Notes under the pieces: generated by a model | What the model was told of the DNA's origin: nothing | Databases searched by the model: none | Seen by the model: only the letters and a program-made list of their open reading frames with translations | Program-made: the position numbers and the translations under genes | In this document: positions 1 through 11,204 of the stretch, piece by piece | How the letters are laid out: each line of letters opens with the position of its first letter | How positions within the stretch are numbered: position 1 is the first letter of the stretch | DNA from: Symbiodinium natans | Lineage: Eukaryota; Sar; Dinophyceae; Suessiales; Symbiodiniaceae | Length of the DNA stretch: 64,000 nt | Direction of reading: 5' to 3' | Assembly (NCBI GenBank): GCA_905221605.1 | Contig: CAJNDS010002492.1 | Span: 126,001-190,000, forward strand

Positions 1-670
1 GCCAGAAGCCCTCCTTTTGCCACGGACTGAGGGCAATGCACCCTGAAACTTAACCCCATCTCCGGCCTTTTTTTCTGGAGACCCCATTCATATTTAGCGC
101 CCGTTCGAGAATTTGGGAAGGTGGGTTCGTGCCTTTCATCGCTGGATCGGGTTGCCGCTATTGAAGGCTTCCCAAAATAGGGTGCCCTTTCGTGAGGGTT
201 CCAATAAGGATTATACTATTTTGGGGGCACATTTGAGGGTAACCCCTGTTTTGGGAAATGCCCAAATGGGTCGAGGGGCCATTGGCTGTAGCTAAAAAGG
301 GTATTCCTGTGGACACATCCCTGCACACAACCGCGCAAACGCCCCCCCCCCCCCCCCCCCTCTCTCACACACACACACACACACACGCACACACCCGAGT
401 CATGACCTTAGTCGGGTTCCGATTTTTACCCTGTAAACCTGTTATGTTGGCATCTAGAGATGAGTGGGAATGACCAGAACTGAGGCCGACTCCGCCCAAC
501 GGAAAACCCATACTTAGAAGGCTCTAAAGGTAAGGGGGTTCATGGAACCTCATAGGTCAGCTTAGGGAGCCTTGGGAGTTGGGGAACCATGGGTTACACA
601 CCGCCCTTGAGAACCCCATCCCTTTTAAGAACCCTAAACCCTAAACCCTAAACCCCAAACCCCAAATTAC
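1..670. other. No gene seen; element remnants and microsatellite
   Basis: GGGAAATGCCCAAATGG near 255-275 is shared with 7015-7055 and, inverted, 25695-25715, suggesting another element family. A poly-C run and a CA repeat lie at 341-395. Small frames here are not convincing. Confidence 0.5.
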
Positions 671-1306
671 AAAAGGTTTGGGTCCCCCGCGAGACAAGTG
701 TGATCTCCACGCCCATGGATCGTAGCTTCGTCAGCAGCTGCTCCAGCAACGAGACCTATACTGGGGTAGGTCTCCCTAAACCCTAAACCCTAAACCCTAA
801 ACCCTAAACCCTAAACCCTGAGGTTTCCCTAAGCCCTAAACCCTGGGGGCCCGAACCATATGGCTTTATGAGGATCGTACAGCGGATTGACGGTAACAAC
901 AAGTTTAAAACAAAAACAAAATGGTCAAACCTACCCCTGTATAGAGGAACCCAGCCCTTTCGAAACCCCGGCCGACCCAACGATGGAAGAATTATCTCCG
1001 GGCAAGAACCCAGTTTGCTCGTCCGAGCCACCATGCTGCAGGATTCGGGCATCTGTGGTTACTGGGGGTGGTGGTTGGCTTCCAGGAAACCAGATGGAGG
1101 TGCGGGTACGATGCATAGGCTGCGCCGGAAAGCCGTATTGGGGCTCTAAAAACCCTAAACCCTAAACCCTCAAATCCTAAAACCCTAAACCCTACACCCT
1201 CCCCCAAAGAAGCTGGGAGAGGAGCTCTCTCTGATCCACCAAAAGCTCGGTCAAGAATCTGAGCCAAATCCTGGAGTGATCGGGTGAGGCTTAGGGGACT
1301 TTCTGC

Positions 1307-1427
1307 CATTTGCTTAAGAACCCCCTCCCCCCCCCAAAAAAAAAAACAACAATCCCTAGATTACCCTTATAAGGAAGAATGTGTTTGATGTTTGGGGGGG
1401 GGGGGGGGGGGGTTCTCAAGTACTATA
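1307..1427. mobile_element. Element of the TTTGCTTAAGAACC family
   Basis: Left end ATTTGCTTAAGAACCCCC; right end GGGGTTCTCAAGTA. The interior contains TTACCCTTATAAGGAAGAAT, shared with the copy at 22421-22526. Confidence 0.65.
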
Positions 1428-1827
1428 TTACCCTAGCAATTCGCAGCTTTAGGGTTCAGGGGAATGACTGACCCCTGAATAGGATGTTTTGGTTGGGGGC
1501 CTTCGGATGCTCTGGGGCTGACTTCCCCGCCTCCGGTTTAGGGTTTAGGGTTTAGGGTGTAGGGTTTAGGGTTTAGGGTTTAGGGTTTAGGTTTTGCGCA
1601 CAGGCCTGTCTGGTGCCCTAAACTCTGACTGCCGGAGCGGGCAACAGATATTAATCCTGAGCCGGGAAGTTTTTGTAGCAGCATGCCGCAGCCCAGCCGA
1701 TCCTGTTGTGAGTATTTTCCGACATAGCAAGCAGAGGAAGCTTTTGCATGTCAATTTCTCAAAGCGCAGGGGTTTCAAAAAACGACCCAGATGCACCAAA
1801 CAAAAACCGCCCTAGTTCTTTCCGTCG

Positions 1828-2940
1828 GTGCGTCGATGCCACTTAGTATTTTGCAGTCTGCTCATTTTTAGAAGACCGGGAAGCCCCAGGTCTGTAGAAA
1901 CATCCGGGCCACGTGATCCCTGCACAAATGTGATAGTGGTGGCTCTAGGGCCACGAAGGTGTGAGACGAAGCCTTCGGCAGAAGTCAGTGCAAGTCACTG
2001 TGCCTACTAGCACGAACTGTCCTCACGCTATTAGGGTCGTTCGTATGGGCCCGTAACCGGGGACCCCTTATAGACGCCCAAGGGCCCATACCTCAAAACC
2101 CTTTAAAGGAGGTAAGGGACCACATTAAGTGCCCATATCACTACCCTTAGAAAGGCGAAAGACTTGGCTAAGAGAGTAGAACGCTCCGAGATCCAACTTC
2201 TGTGTTCCGGTGGGCAATTCTGCGACCTTCAATTCGTCGTCGTTTGGGTTGAGCCATGACTTTTGCCTGCCCTCCCTGCGGCATGTTAGACAAGGGAGAG
2301 TTGGGTTGTTCCCCCTTGTACTGACAGTCCTTAATCGGGATTCTAGTACCCCCCTACTGTAATGCTTATAAAGGAGCTGCTAGTATAAGGGGGAACATCC
2401 CAAAGGGAGGATTAACAGAATTGAAATTGGCGGAGCGACATTGCGCTCGGCCCTGCGGACGGGCATGTTCCCGAACACAGGGGCTGGCACCATGTATTCA
2501 GGAGGCAGAGAACCCGCCGACTGGTAGAATTTCCCACTTCCCCAGGGTTAGAAAGTTTCGTTCTCAACCTCCAACCGACCAACACCCTCCCCAGTGTTAG
2601 GAAACCAGGAAACCCGGCTTAATCGCTCAGGGTTTCGACTCCCGCACTCGCACAAACAGGCCCGGAGCGATTCATCAGCAACCCGCTTTTGCGGGTGACC
2701 TTTGAACCTTAAACCGTGCGTCCGACACTTTTGTTGGGGGGGAGGTTTCCGAAACTAGGGGTACCTCATTGGGGTCCTTTTCTAATCTAAGGGAGTCCTA
2801 CTTTTTGGGGGGTCGATTACAGGGGCCCCTTATTTTCGTAGACTCCCATCTTGGGGGTTTCCAAAAATAAGGAATCGAGTGCAGTTGGGGAGGGGTACCC
2901 CTATTTAGTGCCCATATGCTAGTGAGCCCTGGGGGTGAGG
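1828..2940. other. No gene supported
   Basis: Holds the 2301-2404 element and a GGGGTACC...GTAGACTCCC relative at about 2757-2880. No frame longer than about 60 codons has protein-like composition. Confidence 0.5.
2301..2404. mobile_element. TTGGGATGTTCCCCC family element
   Basis: TTGGGTTGTTCCCCCTTGTA at the left and ATAAGGGGGAACATCCCAAA at the right are inverted. The surrounding 1.8-2.9 kb shows no convincing exon. Confidence 0.7.
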
Positions 2941-3139
2941 GTCGGCATCACTGTCGGGAACGCTTCGGTTGACGTCTAAACCCTAAACCCTAAACCCTAA
3001 ACCCTAAACCCTGAACCCTAAACCCTAAACCCTAAATGGGGCAGAGTTCCTTGTGTTAGGGTTCGGGGTTGGGAACAGGGTTTGCTGGGGGATTGTGGCA
3101 TGTGGGGTCTTCCGGTTCTGTACCGAGCTTGATCTGTTG

Positions 3140-3345
3140 AGGGTTTAGGGTTTAGGGTTCAGGGTTTAGGGTTTAGGGTTAGGGTTAGGGTTCAGGGTTC
3201 AGGGTTCAGGGTTCAGGGTTCAGGGTTCAGGGTTCAGGGTTTGGGGTTTAGGGTTTAGGGTTTAGGGTTTAGGGTTTAGGGTTTAGGGTTTAGGGTTTAG
3301 GGTTTAGGGTTTAGGGTTTAGGGTTTAGGGTTTAGGGTTTAGGGT
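3140..3345. repeat. Long interstitial telomeric tract with TTCAGGG block
   Basis: About 29 TTTAGGG-type units. A run of identical TTCAGGG units lies in the middle (about 3187-3240) between canonical TTTAGGG blocks. Confidence 0.9.
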
Positions 3346-4274
3346 TTACGCCTGCACATCGCGGGGCTCATGGCGAGGCTGACAGAAGAGTTGTCCTTTT
3401 CCTGTTGAGGGTTTGGGCTCTACTTTGGGTTTAGGGTTTAGGGTTTAGGGTTTAGGGTTTAGGGTTTAGGGTTTAGGGTTTAGGGTTTAGGGTTGGTGCT
3501 TACCCTGGCAGCTGCAAGGTATTGGCTAAGTTCGGCCGCACACGCACGGAGCATCCGACCACAGTCGCCTGTGGACTTGAATGTTCATGCTTTCCGGGCA
3601 GCGCGTAGTCATTACTCGAAAACCCAACAGCCCGACCCTCTCCAACTAAATACAGATGTTGCTGAATCCCGGATCTCACTTGCGCACCAGGGCCGTCAAG
3701 GTTGTGGTCGTGTCCCTCGATGCAAGGTCCATGAAGAACCTTTGGGGGGGGGGGGGAGGTAGGGTTTAGGGCCTTAGGGTTTAGTTTAGGGTTTAGGGTT
3801 TAGGGTTTAGGGTTTAGGGTTTAGGGTTTAGGGTTTAGGGTTTAGGGTTTAGGGTTTAGGGTTTAGGGTTTCGGGTTTACGGTTTACGGTTTCGGGTTTG
3901 GGGGGGTGGGGGCGGGGAGGCGGGGGAGGCGGGGGGGGCGGAGAATTAATAGGGTCTTCCTTCTCCGACTACCAGGGAATTCGAAGCGAAAGCCTTGCTA
4001 AAGAGTCTAAGGCTTGAGGAGGCCGAGCGTACGGAGTACAGTTAGCCGCATGCATCGTGCCCAAGTCGTAGAGAAGCTACTTAGAGCCAAGGCTGAGACA
4101 GCAATGACTCGAACGGATGATGCAGGACACAACAAGCAGCGGATAGGAAACTACAGCTTCAGGCCAACCGCGAGGTTTACTAGTTTACGAAAAAATAAAT
4201 AGGTTTAGGGTTTAGGGTTCAGGGTTTAGGGTTTAGGGTGGGTTAAACCCTTCTTAGATGGCACCCTGAATTTT

Positions 4275-4410
4275 GCACTCATCTGCTCCCAAGCAACTCT
4301 GCGCGCTCGACGAGTTTTTGCAGCTCGCTTGTGTCAGCCGAGAGATCGCTCCTTAGCCCGGACGAAGGCACGATGAGCTTCGGGATGCGGCTTGCGCTCA
4401 CGAACTCTTG
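4275..4410 (-). CDS. Unrecognised exon candidate
   Basis: Minus frame SASRIPKLIVPSSGLRSDLS then ADTSELQKLVERAELLGSR, with amphipathic helix character at the end. The other frames carry stops. The function is unknown. Confidence 0.38.
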
Positions 4411-5029
4411 AACTGGAGGGTTTGGGCGGTTTAGGGCCTGTTTTGGGGGGCCTTTTTATTTTGGGGGGCCTTTCAGGTTGTAAGGTTGATTACAGCCCGG
4501 GTATATCTCAAGCCGAAGTTCAACCACTAGGGATTGTTTGCTGTGCTTGTGCCAGGCTCGTGAACGCTCGGTCACAAGCGGCGCCAGAAAAGCGCCAAGC
4601 CCCGCAACCCCTCTCAACTTCAAATCCTACATCCTTCTGTTAGGGTACTTAAGGGGCTTAGGGTTTAGGGTTCGCCCTATCATCATATGCTATTAACGTC
4701 ATATACTATATAATGCGAAAAGTGAAAGTAAGACAAGAATCACCTCCTAGCAACATCAGCTCACTAAGGAGTGAAAGTACGGCCTCAGGAGCCTCTTTAC
4801 AAGTCGTAACATTTGATCCCCCCCCCCCCCCCGAAGCCCTCCTTGCCTTAGCCCGAATCTGCGGAGGCTTGCTGGGCTTGTTTAGGGTGATGCAAACAAA
4901 AGGGTTTAGTTTAGGGTTTGCAGTTCAGTCTCGCACACCTGCATGTGGGATCTAGGTTTAGGCTTTAGGGTTTTAGGGTTCCGGGTTGGAGTTTCTTAAG
5001 GTTTAGGGTTTACGGCTTGAAAGGGTTCC

Positions 5030-5260
5030 GAGACAGGACTTTGCCAGCCCACGACAACGAAAGGCATGGCAAGGCGCAGGGACCCCTTGTCCATGGCGTC
5101 CTCGACATGGGAGACGTACCTGGGTGGGCTGCTGGGATTCAAGTTTAGGGTTTAGGGTTTAGGGTTTAGGGTCCAGGGAACCTTCAAGAATTTGCGGTCA
5201 AAGAGTTCAGGAGCGGCGCCGGGCTTCCGAGTGCATGTGTAGAGTCAGGGACCAACCCTA
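5030..5260 (-). CDS. Two unrecognised exon candidates separated by a telomeric tract
   Basis: The upper piece (5178-5255) reads CTRKPGAAPELFDRKFLKVP. The lower piece (5030-5130) reads PRYVSHVEDAMDKGSLRLAM then PFVVVGWQS. A TTTAGGG tract (5142-5173) separates them. Both have strongly protein-like composition on the minus strand. No family is recognised. Confidence 0.4.
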
Positions 5261-5444
5261 AACCCTAAACCCTAAACCCCAAACCCGAAACCCTAAACCC
5301 TAAACCCTAAACCCTAAACCCTAAACCCTAAAAGGAGGCTCGGGGAATTGGTATCTTCTGACGTTCCTCACAGGCGAAGCAAGGGATTTTAAACCTCTGA
5401 AAAAATTCTCCGATGGACCCAGAAACCCCATAAAAGGGAGTGCA

Positions 5445-5548
5445 TTGGGATGTTGCCCCTTATACGAAGAGTCGTAAAGAGGGATTCAAATAGGGGGTAC
5501 TCTACCCCCGTTGATTATAAGGGGCTGTTCGTCGAAGGGGCAAGATTT
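5445..5548. mobile_element. Diverged TTGGGATGTT family element
   Basis: Left TTGGGATGTTGCCCCTTATA; interior and right end (ATTATAAGGGGCTGTTCGTC, then GGGGCAAG) are partly preserved. Confidence 0.48.
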
Positions 5549-5860
5549 CCAGGAATACACAAAAGCCCACAAGGGCTAACCGAATTGCTCGTACTTGTAA
5601 AGCCTCAAAAAACTCACCCACCCCAAACAAACTTCACTGAAAGAGAGTTGAGTCGATCCTTCCTCAACGCACACAGCACTTGCTCGAACCTTTTGAACCA
5701 GAAGCTGGTATCATGCCTGGAAACAACCCCTAAACCTTAAACCCTAAACCCTAAACCCTAAACCCAAATTAAACCCCAAACCTTGCAGGAGGAGCACAGG
5801 AGCCCAAAGATTTGCAGGTGCTTGAAGGCCGTGCCTGCTGCAACGCCAGCTTCGAGAAGC

Positions 5861-5938
5861 TACTACTTGCTTAAGGACCCCCCAAACATGAAAGACTACA
5901 ATCCCCATACTACCCTTACAAGGAAGATTGCTCACATG
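5861..5938. mobile_element. Partial element of the TTTGCTTAAGAACC family
   Basis: Left end TACTACTTGCTTAAGGACCC and interior TACCCTTACAAGGAAGATTG are present; no matching right end is seen. Confidence 0.45.
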
Positions 5939-6361
5939 AAGGCAGGCTCGGGCCAACACGAGTTTAGGGTTTAGGGTTTAGGGTTTAAAGCTTTTGCTAC
6001 GTCTGTTCTTTGCCTGCGTTGCTGAGAATAGCTACGAGTAGAGACAAGCTCCCTAGGCCTCAGATCATCTCTCCTAAACTCGTTTGATTCGGGCCTTCGT
6101 TCCGGAAACTCATCAGACCCGTGAATCTTCACATGCCAAAATAAATCAACCACTCCTACAGACCAAAGTCAAGGGACTCGTCTTGACACCCTAAAGGTTG
6201 CATCTCTGTGTTTGAGGACCCCTTCTCAAAGATCTAAGGGAATGTACGGGGAGGGGGGGGAGGGGGCACACTAGGAGTACATTTAAACCCTAGACCCCAA
6301 ACCCCAAACCCTAAAACCCTAAAACCCTAAACCCTAAACCTTATTAGACGTGGCGGCCTCC

Positions 6362-6440
6362 ATGCTGCTGGCAGGTGTTGCCGAACTCCGTCGTGTCCAC
6401 AAAGATGTACGGGCCTTCAATGCACGCTTGTCAGGTCTCA
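6362..6440 (-). CDS. Unrecognised exon candidate
   Basis: Minus frame CIEGPYIFVDTTEFGNTCQQ, ending HGGRH before a GT. The plus strand is also open (LLAGVAELRRVHKDVRAFNA), so strand and reality are uncertain. Confidence 0.3.
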
Positions 6441-6774
6441 GTGGGCCACTAGACCCCTCTGAAGCCTTTAGGGTTTCGGGTTTCGGGTTTAGGGTTTGGG
6501 TTTAGATTTAGGGTTTAGGGTTTAGGTTTAGGGTTTAGGAGTTTGGGGTTTAGGGGTTTAGGGTATAGACTGAACCCTAAAGGCAGGATCCCGCTTGAGA
6601 GCCTGAGCCTGAAGCCTACCTACAAGCCCTATAAGACATGCAGACCCTACCAGGTTGCTTAGAAAAAACTAACCAACAACCCTAAACCCTAAACCCTAAA
6701 CCCTAAACCCTAAACCCTAAACCCTAAACCCTAAACCCTAAACCCTAAACCCTAAACTCCAACACCCTAACGTC

Positions 6775-6930
6775 CTACAAACCCCAGGCAGACCCTGGAG
6801 CCCGCAATCTGCATCCTGGCAGGGACGCACTTCGCCAAAGGCTTCTTAGGCCCTGTATGAACAGATCCTCCTCATCCGCCCCCGAGTTCGATGCGGAAGT
6901 TAAAGCCATAGGAGCCATAGGAGCTACATG
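6775..6930 (-). CDS. Unrecognised exon candidates
   Basis: Minus frame KPLAKCVPARMQIAGSRVCL (6775-6850) and, in another frame, SYGFNFRIELGGG (about 6880-6925). They are bounded by telomeric tracts on both sides. The function is unknown. Confidence 0.28.
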   Translation of the reverse strand, partial: HVAPMAPMALTSASNSGADEEDLFIQGLRSLWRSASLPGCRLRAPGSAWGL

Positions 6931-7204
6931 AGAGATGTGGGGGTTTAGGGTTTAGGGTTTAGGGTTTAGGGTTTAGGACTTAGGGTTTAGGCCGAAAATA
7001 GGGGGCACCGGTACCCTGATCCCTAATCCCTATTTTGGGAAATACCCACATGGGGCCTTTGCCTGAAGAAACTTCGTGCCGTCTGAGCTGCAGGTTGTTT
7101 CAGCTGTGAGGTGACCCCGATACTTCCAAACAGCCCAGAGACCTGAGATCGATCTAGGGTTTAGGGTTTAGGGTTTAGGGTTTAGGGTTTAGGGTTTAGG
7201 GTTT

Positions 7205-7300
7205 AGGGTTTAGGGTTTAGGGTTTCGTCTTTGCATTTTTGGCCACCTGCCTAGCTGCCTCAGGGTACGCGAGCGTGTCCAAGAGAAGTGGCGGCATGGA
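7205..7300 (-). CDS. Unrecognised exon candidate
   Basis: Minus frame MPPLLLDTLAYPEAARQVAK, ending NAKTK against a telomeric tract. The plus strand is also open with hydrophobic character. The function is unknown. Confidence 0.28.
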
Positions 7301-7779
7301 CCCAACTTCATCTCAGAGCCACAATCGATGAACCCCAAAGTGGGTTTAGGGTTTAGGGCTTAGGGTTTAGGGTTTGGGGTTTGTTTGGGTCTTGGGGGTT
7401 TAGGGTTGAGGGTTATATATCAGTGCAAACATGCCAGAACGCCTCATCCAAGTCAGACAGGGTGCCGACTTCCGCAAGTCTCATTCCCGGACCTGGAGGC
7501 ACCAAAGCGGCTCTCGGCTAGTTCAAGCTGGGCGTGCAAGGGTTCAGGGTATGGGGAGGCACCACTTGGGGCCGCGGCAGGCAACGACTAGAACGAAAGT
7601 AGTAAGGGAGCCGTGGTGTAGGCCCTGCTAGAATTATGGCTTCGGAACAACTTTTATGCGAGCATCTTCCGCAACCCAGGTGTTGAGCATGGTCTTTACT
7701 GCCCAGGCTCATGGTTGCTGTGACATTCGTTCATGTACCTGAGCCTGATCTTCGACGTGGAACTTGTATGGCGACCCTA

Positions 7780-9340
7780 AATCCTAAACCCTAAACTGCA
7801 TGGCTTTTCGCCAGGCTAAGAATGCAGGCCAAGACTCTGATCGGAACCTGAGGGGACATGGCAAAGGCAGGCTTTTGATCATCTTAGTCTCTCTGCCATG
7901 CCGATCCGTAGAATGTGCGGCACTCTCACACCAACGAGCGCGCGGGTGTGCTGCGATTTCTTGGACGCCCACCGACCCAGGCAAGAAGCATCATCCCCAC
8001 GGAAAGAAAAGCGACAACGAATAGTAGGAAATACAATCTAGGGGTGCAGCACTTTAAGCTCTCCAGCGTAGGCAGTCTAGCCTAAACAGCAGCATATCCC
8101 TGCCCGTTCGGGCGCTTTTCATGAAACGAGCGGGCTGCCAAGCTGCCACTCCAGTGTTGCCCAAAGGCTGCCTGTAGCGTAGGAAGAGCTCCCTGCGCGT
8201 GTAGACCATGCCTGCAACTTGTTCCAGCACAATTGCAGCCAATATCCTTCATAGTTTGCAGTTATGTTGCCCACACAACCCTCTATCCAAGGTAAGTATT
8301 GCGCGACCCGGGACTTGCTTTCTCCAGAACAACCTCCACATTGGTCTTTGGATGGCAACAAGGAAGCCTTCCGCGGTGGAGATGATGGCACCTTCACCTG
8401 GGGCTGATTCTATTGGGGGTTTGGGGTTTAGGGCTTTGAAATTGTTATGGGGTTTGGGCCAGTCGCTGCAAGTGTACCACCCACAGCTGAGGCTCAGGCG
8501 CTGCGTTGACATGTTCCACATGCATTCTTACCAATCATGAAGCGCCAGGAACTTTAACGGACGCTACCATGCGTTGCAACAACACAGAACGTCGAACCGC
8601 CCACATCGAGGGATATCGAGGGCATAGCGTCTTCTTGCGTAATACGAGGTCAGGAGCATTTCAGGGCGGGACGATCCATCCAACAGTTTGCCTTGCACGC
8701 GCAACATCCCCAGACCCTACAGTAAGTAAACCCTGTCAACCGCGTTATAGAGCTTCTGTGCAATGCTCCCTTTGAACCTTAAACCCTAAACCCCAGCTTT
8801 CGTTCAGGGACCCGAAAGGGATGCCAAGAGGCTGGCGCCATCAGGCACCTTGTCTTTGGAATCGCGTATGGGAAAGTCGGATCTTGTGGTGCAGCACTTG
8901 AGATGACGTGTTACCGACAGTGGAAGGTGCCATTGAAAGTTTGGAAGGCTCTCTGTCCAGATGTGGGTGTATGGGGCTACGTATCTTGGTCATCAACTCG
9001 ACAACCTACTACGCTGAGCCCCCCCCCTCCCATCTCACATGTGCTCGTACTCGCAAGAGACCATACTTGTGTACAGTTTTGCAAGAGTGGTAAGACCCCG
9101 AAACCTTCGTCTTCCAGTAACTTAGGGGAATTAAACCTTTGGGATTTTTCGGGGATTCTACTACCCCAAGAAAGGTTAAAGGCTACTTACTCCACTACTA
9201 CGAAACTGCTTCACCAACCCTCCAAGGAACAAAGATGTCAATCCCTGGTCGAGCGATCCGTTCCTGGACAGCTGCATGGCACAACTTCTCCAAGAACTCC
9301 TGGGCTCCGACACCAAGGTCTCAGGTTTAGGTTTAGGGTT
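7780..9340. other. No gene assigned; several mutually exclusive open frames
   Basis: Both strands are open in several short intervals (for example 7800-8024 and 8903-9343). None carries a recognisable motif. An element with ACCTTTGGGATTTTTCGGGG and GGTTAAAGGCTACTTACTCC lies near 9130-9200, with a relative at 19625-19690. Confidence 0.4.
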
Positions 9341-11073
9341 TAAGGGTTTAAGGGCTTAGGGGTTAAGGGTTAAGGGTTAAGGGTTAAGGGCTTAGGGTTT
9401 CTGCAGCACCATCTCCGAAGAGCGAATACTGGTTTAGGGTTTAGGGTTTACTATTCTTCCCGCGCTTCCGTTTTGCTTGGCCAAACCCACGACACCCACA
9501 CCATCCTCTCAAGCATGCTCCATAGAACTGCTGAAGCTGCTGCAGAAGGGCAGGCGAATTTTGGAGAAAGACCTCATCAGCAAGAGCAGCGGTCCAGCTT
9601 CTGCTTTACGGTTTGTTGAGGACTCCAACCGCACGTGCACACACCCCCAACATCAAGGTCGAGGGTCGCAAGGCCTGAAAAAACAATTTGTTCACCCCCA
9701 GGCCGGTCTTTGCAAAGTTTAGGGCTCAGGGTTTGGGGCTTAGGGTTTGGGGCTTAGGGTACGTATAGGGATTAGGGTGATCTGGAGGTTTGCACGCTCA
9801 CTCTGAGGCAGCCACATTCAAGGCCCAACCCATCGGCAAAATACTTCGACCACGCCTATCTCCGATCCTGTTTATGACGGCTTCCGCCTAGCCGCTTGAA
9901 GGCCTTAACACACTCACAAAGGAAAGCAAGTCGAACCCTGAACCCTAAACCCTAAAAGTGCTGACATCCCTGGAGAGCAGGGTGTTCGGGTATTCTTCAG
10001 GGTTCTGTTGAGGAACTCTCATGCAAGTTGCCAATAAGAGGTACTTAAACCAGCTATGTCCTGCACCACAAAATGACCTACTGTAACCAGAACCCCAGTC
10101 TTGGGTTTCGGGTTTCGGGTTTGGGGTTTGGGGTTTAGGGTTTAGGGTTTAGGGTTAGATCAGTCTTGGGTTCGGGCACAGGTGACTTGATGGTATCTGA
10201 CGGAGGCTCCGGAGATCTCCAGGCCCTTGAAACCCTAAACCCTAAACCCCAAACCCTAAACCCTAAACCCTAACCCCAAACCCTAAACCCTAAACCCTTG
10301 AAACCCACAGCTCCAGCGAGCCACAGGCCACCAGGGTATGGCCGAGATCGGGGACAGGTACATCTCCACGTGGAGCCTCAGAGTCGGTTTGCAGGCTCAC
10401 CCTAAACCCTAAACCCTAAACCCTAAACCCTAAACCCTAAACCCTAAACCCTAAACCTTACAAACCTTTTAAACCCTAAACACTAAACCCTAAACCCTAA
10501 ACAATCGCCTTCTTTGCCCCAAGTTCCGAGTTCTGAACCCTCAAACCTTTACCTTCCTGTCTCTCTCACTCTCGAAGTCCCCAAGCCCGAACCCTGAAAA
10601 CCTCCTACCAAACCCTAAACCCTAAACCCTACACCCTAAACCCTAAACCCTAAACCGTAAACCCTAAACCGTAAACCCTAAACCCTAAACCTCCTGCTTG
10701 AGATTTTGGAAGCTGGGGGCTCGGGGATGTGGACGGATGTGGACGTTTGGGCAAACTGGAGCATCTTAGTTCAGGTAAGGCCTGTATAGGGATTAGGGTT
10801 TAGGGTTTAGGGTTTCGGGGAACCCTACATTTGGCTTTCCATTGTCAAGGGATTTCTGGAGGCTTGGTTGGGAATAGGTCCTGGTAGCGTAGGGAATCTA
10901 CAAGGACTACTAGACCCTCAGGCTCAAAATATCCCAAAAGCTGTTGAAGCGTGAGATTCCCATATTTGAACTTGGAACCCTGGCTAGAATTACATGTCTG
11001 CTGTTTCTTGGGAATTAGAGTACAGCACAAATTAAAATCCATTCCCAAGTAGCCCTAAGTTCTGGGGATGGAT

Positions 11074-11204
11074 CCAAGTGGCTTTTTCTTCAATAAGGGG
11101 TACCCTACTATTGGGCCCTTACTATGAGAGGATCCTACTGTTTGGGGGTGCCCATATTAAGGGGCCCCTTATTCTCGTAGACTCCCAAGTGGCTTTTTCT
11201 TCAA
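11074..11204. mobile_element. GGGGTACC...GTAGACTCCC element with 20-base direct flanks, in the channel
   Basis: A 20-base repeat CCAAGTGGCTTTTTCTTCAA lies at 11074-11093 and 11185-11204. The element between (11094-11184) has TAAGGGGTACCCTACTATTG at one end and CCCCTTATTCTCGTAGACTC at the other. The repeat is part of the exon reading DALKKKPLG. Relatives occur near 2757-2880, 11975-12085 and 24325-24405. Confidence 0.75.

Noticed and set aside
10690-10775. Plus-strand exon LLLEILEAGGSGMWTDVDVW ending at GTAAGG
   Set aside because: Attractive on its own, but it lies just downstream of the decoded minus-strand channel exons, where more exons of that gene are expected, has no partner exon and no family match; too weak to list.
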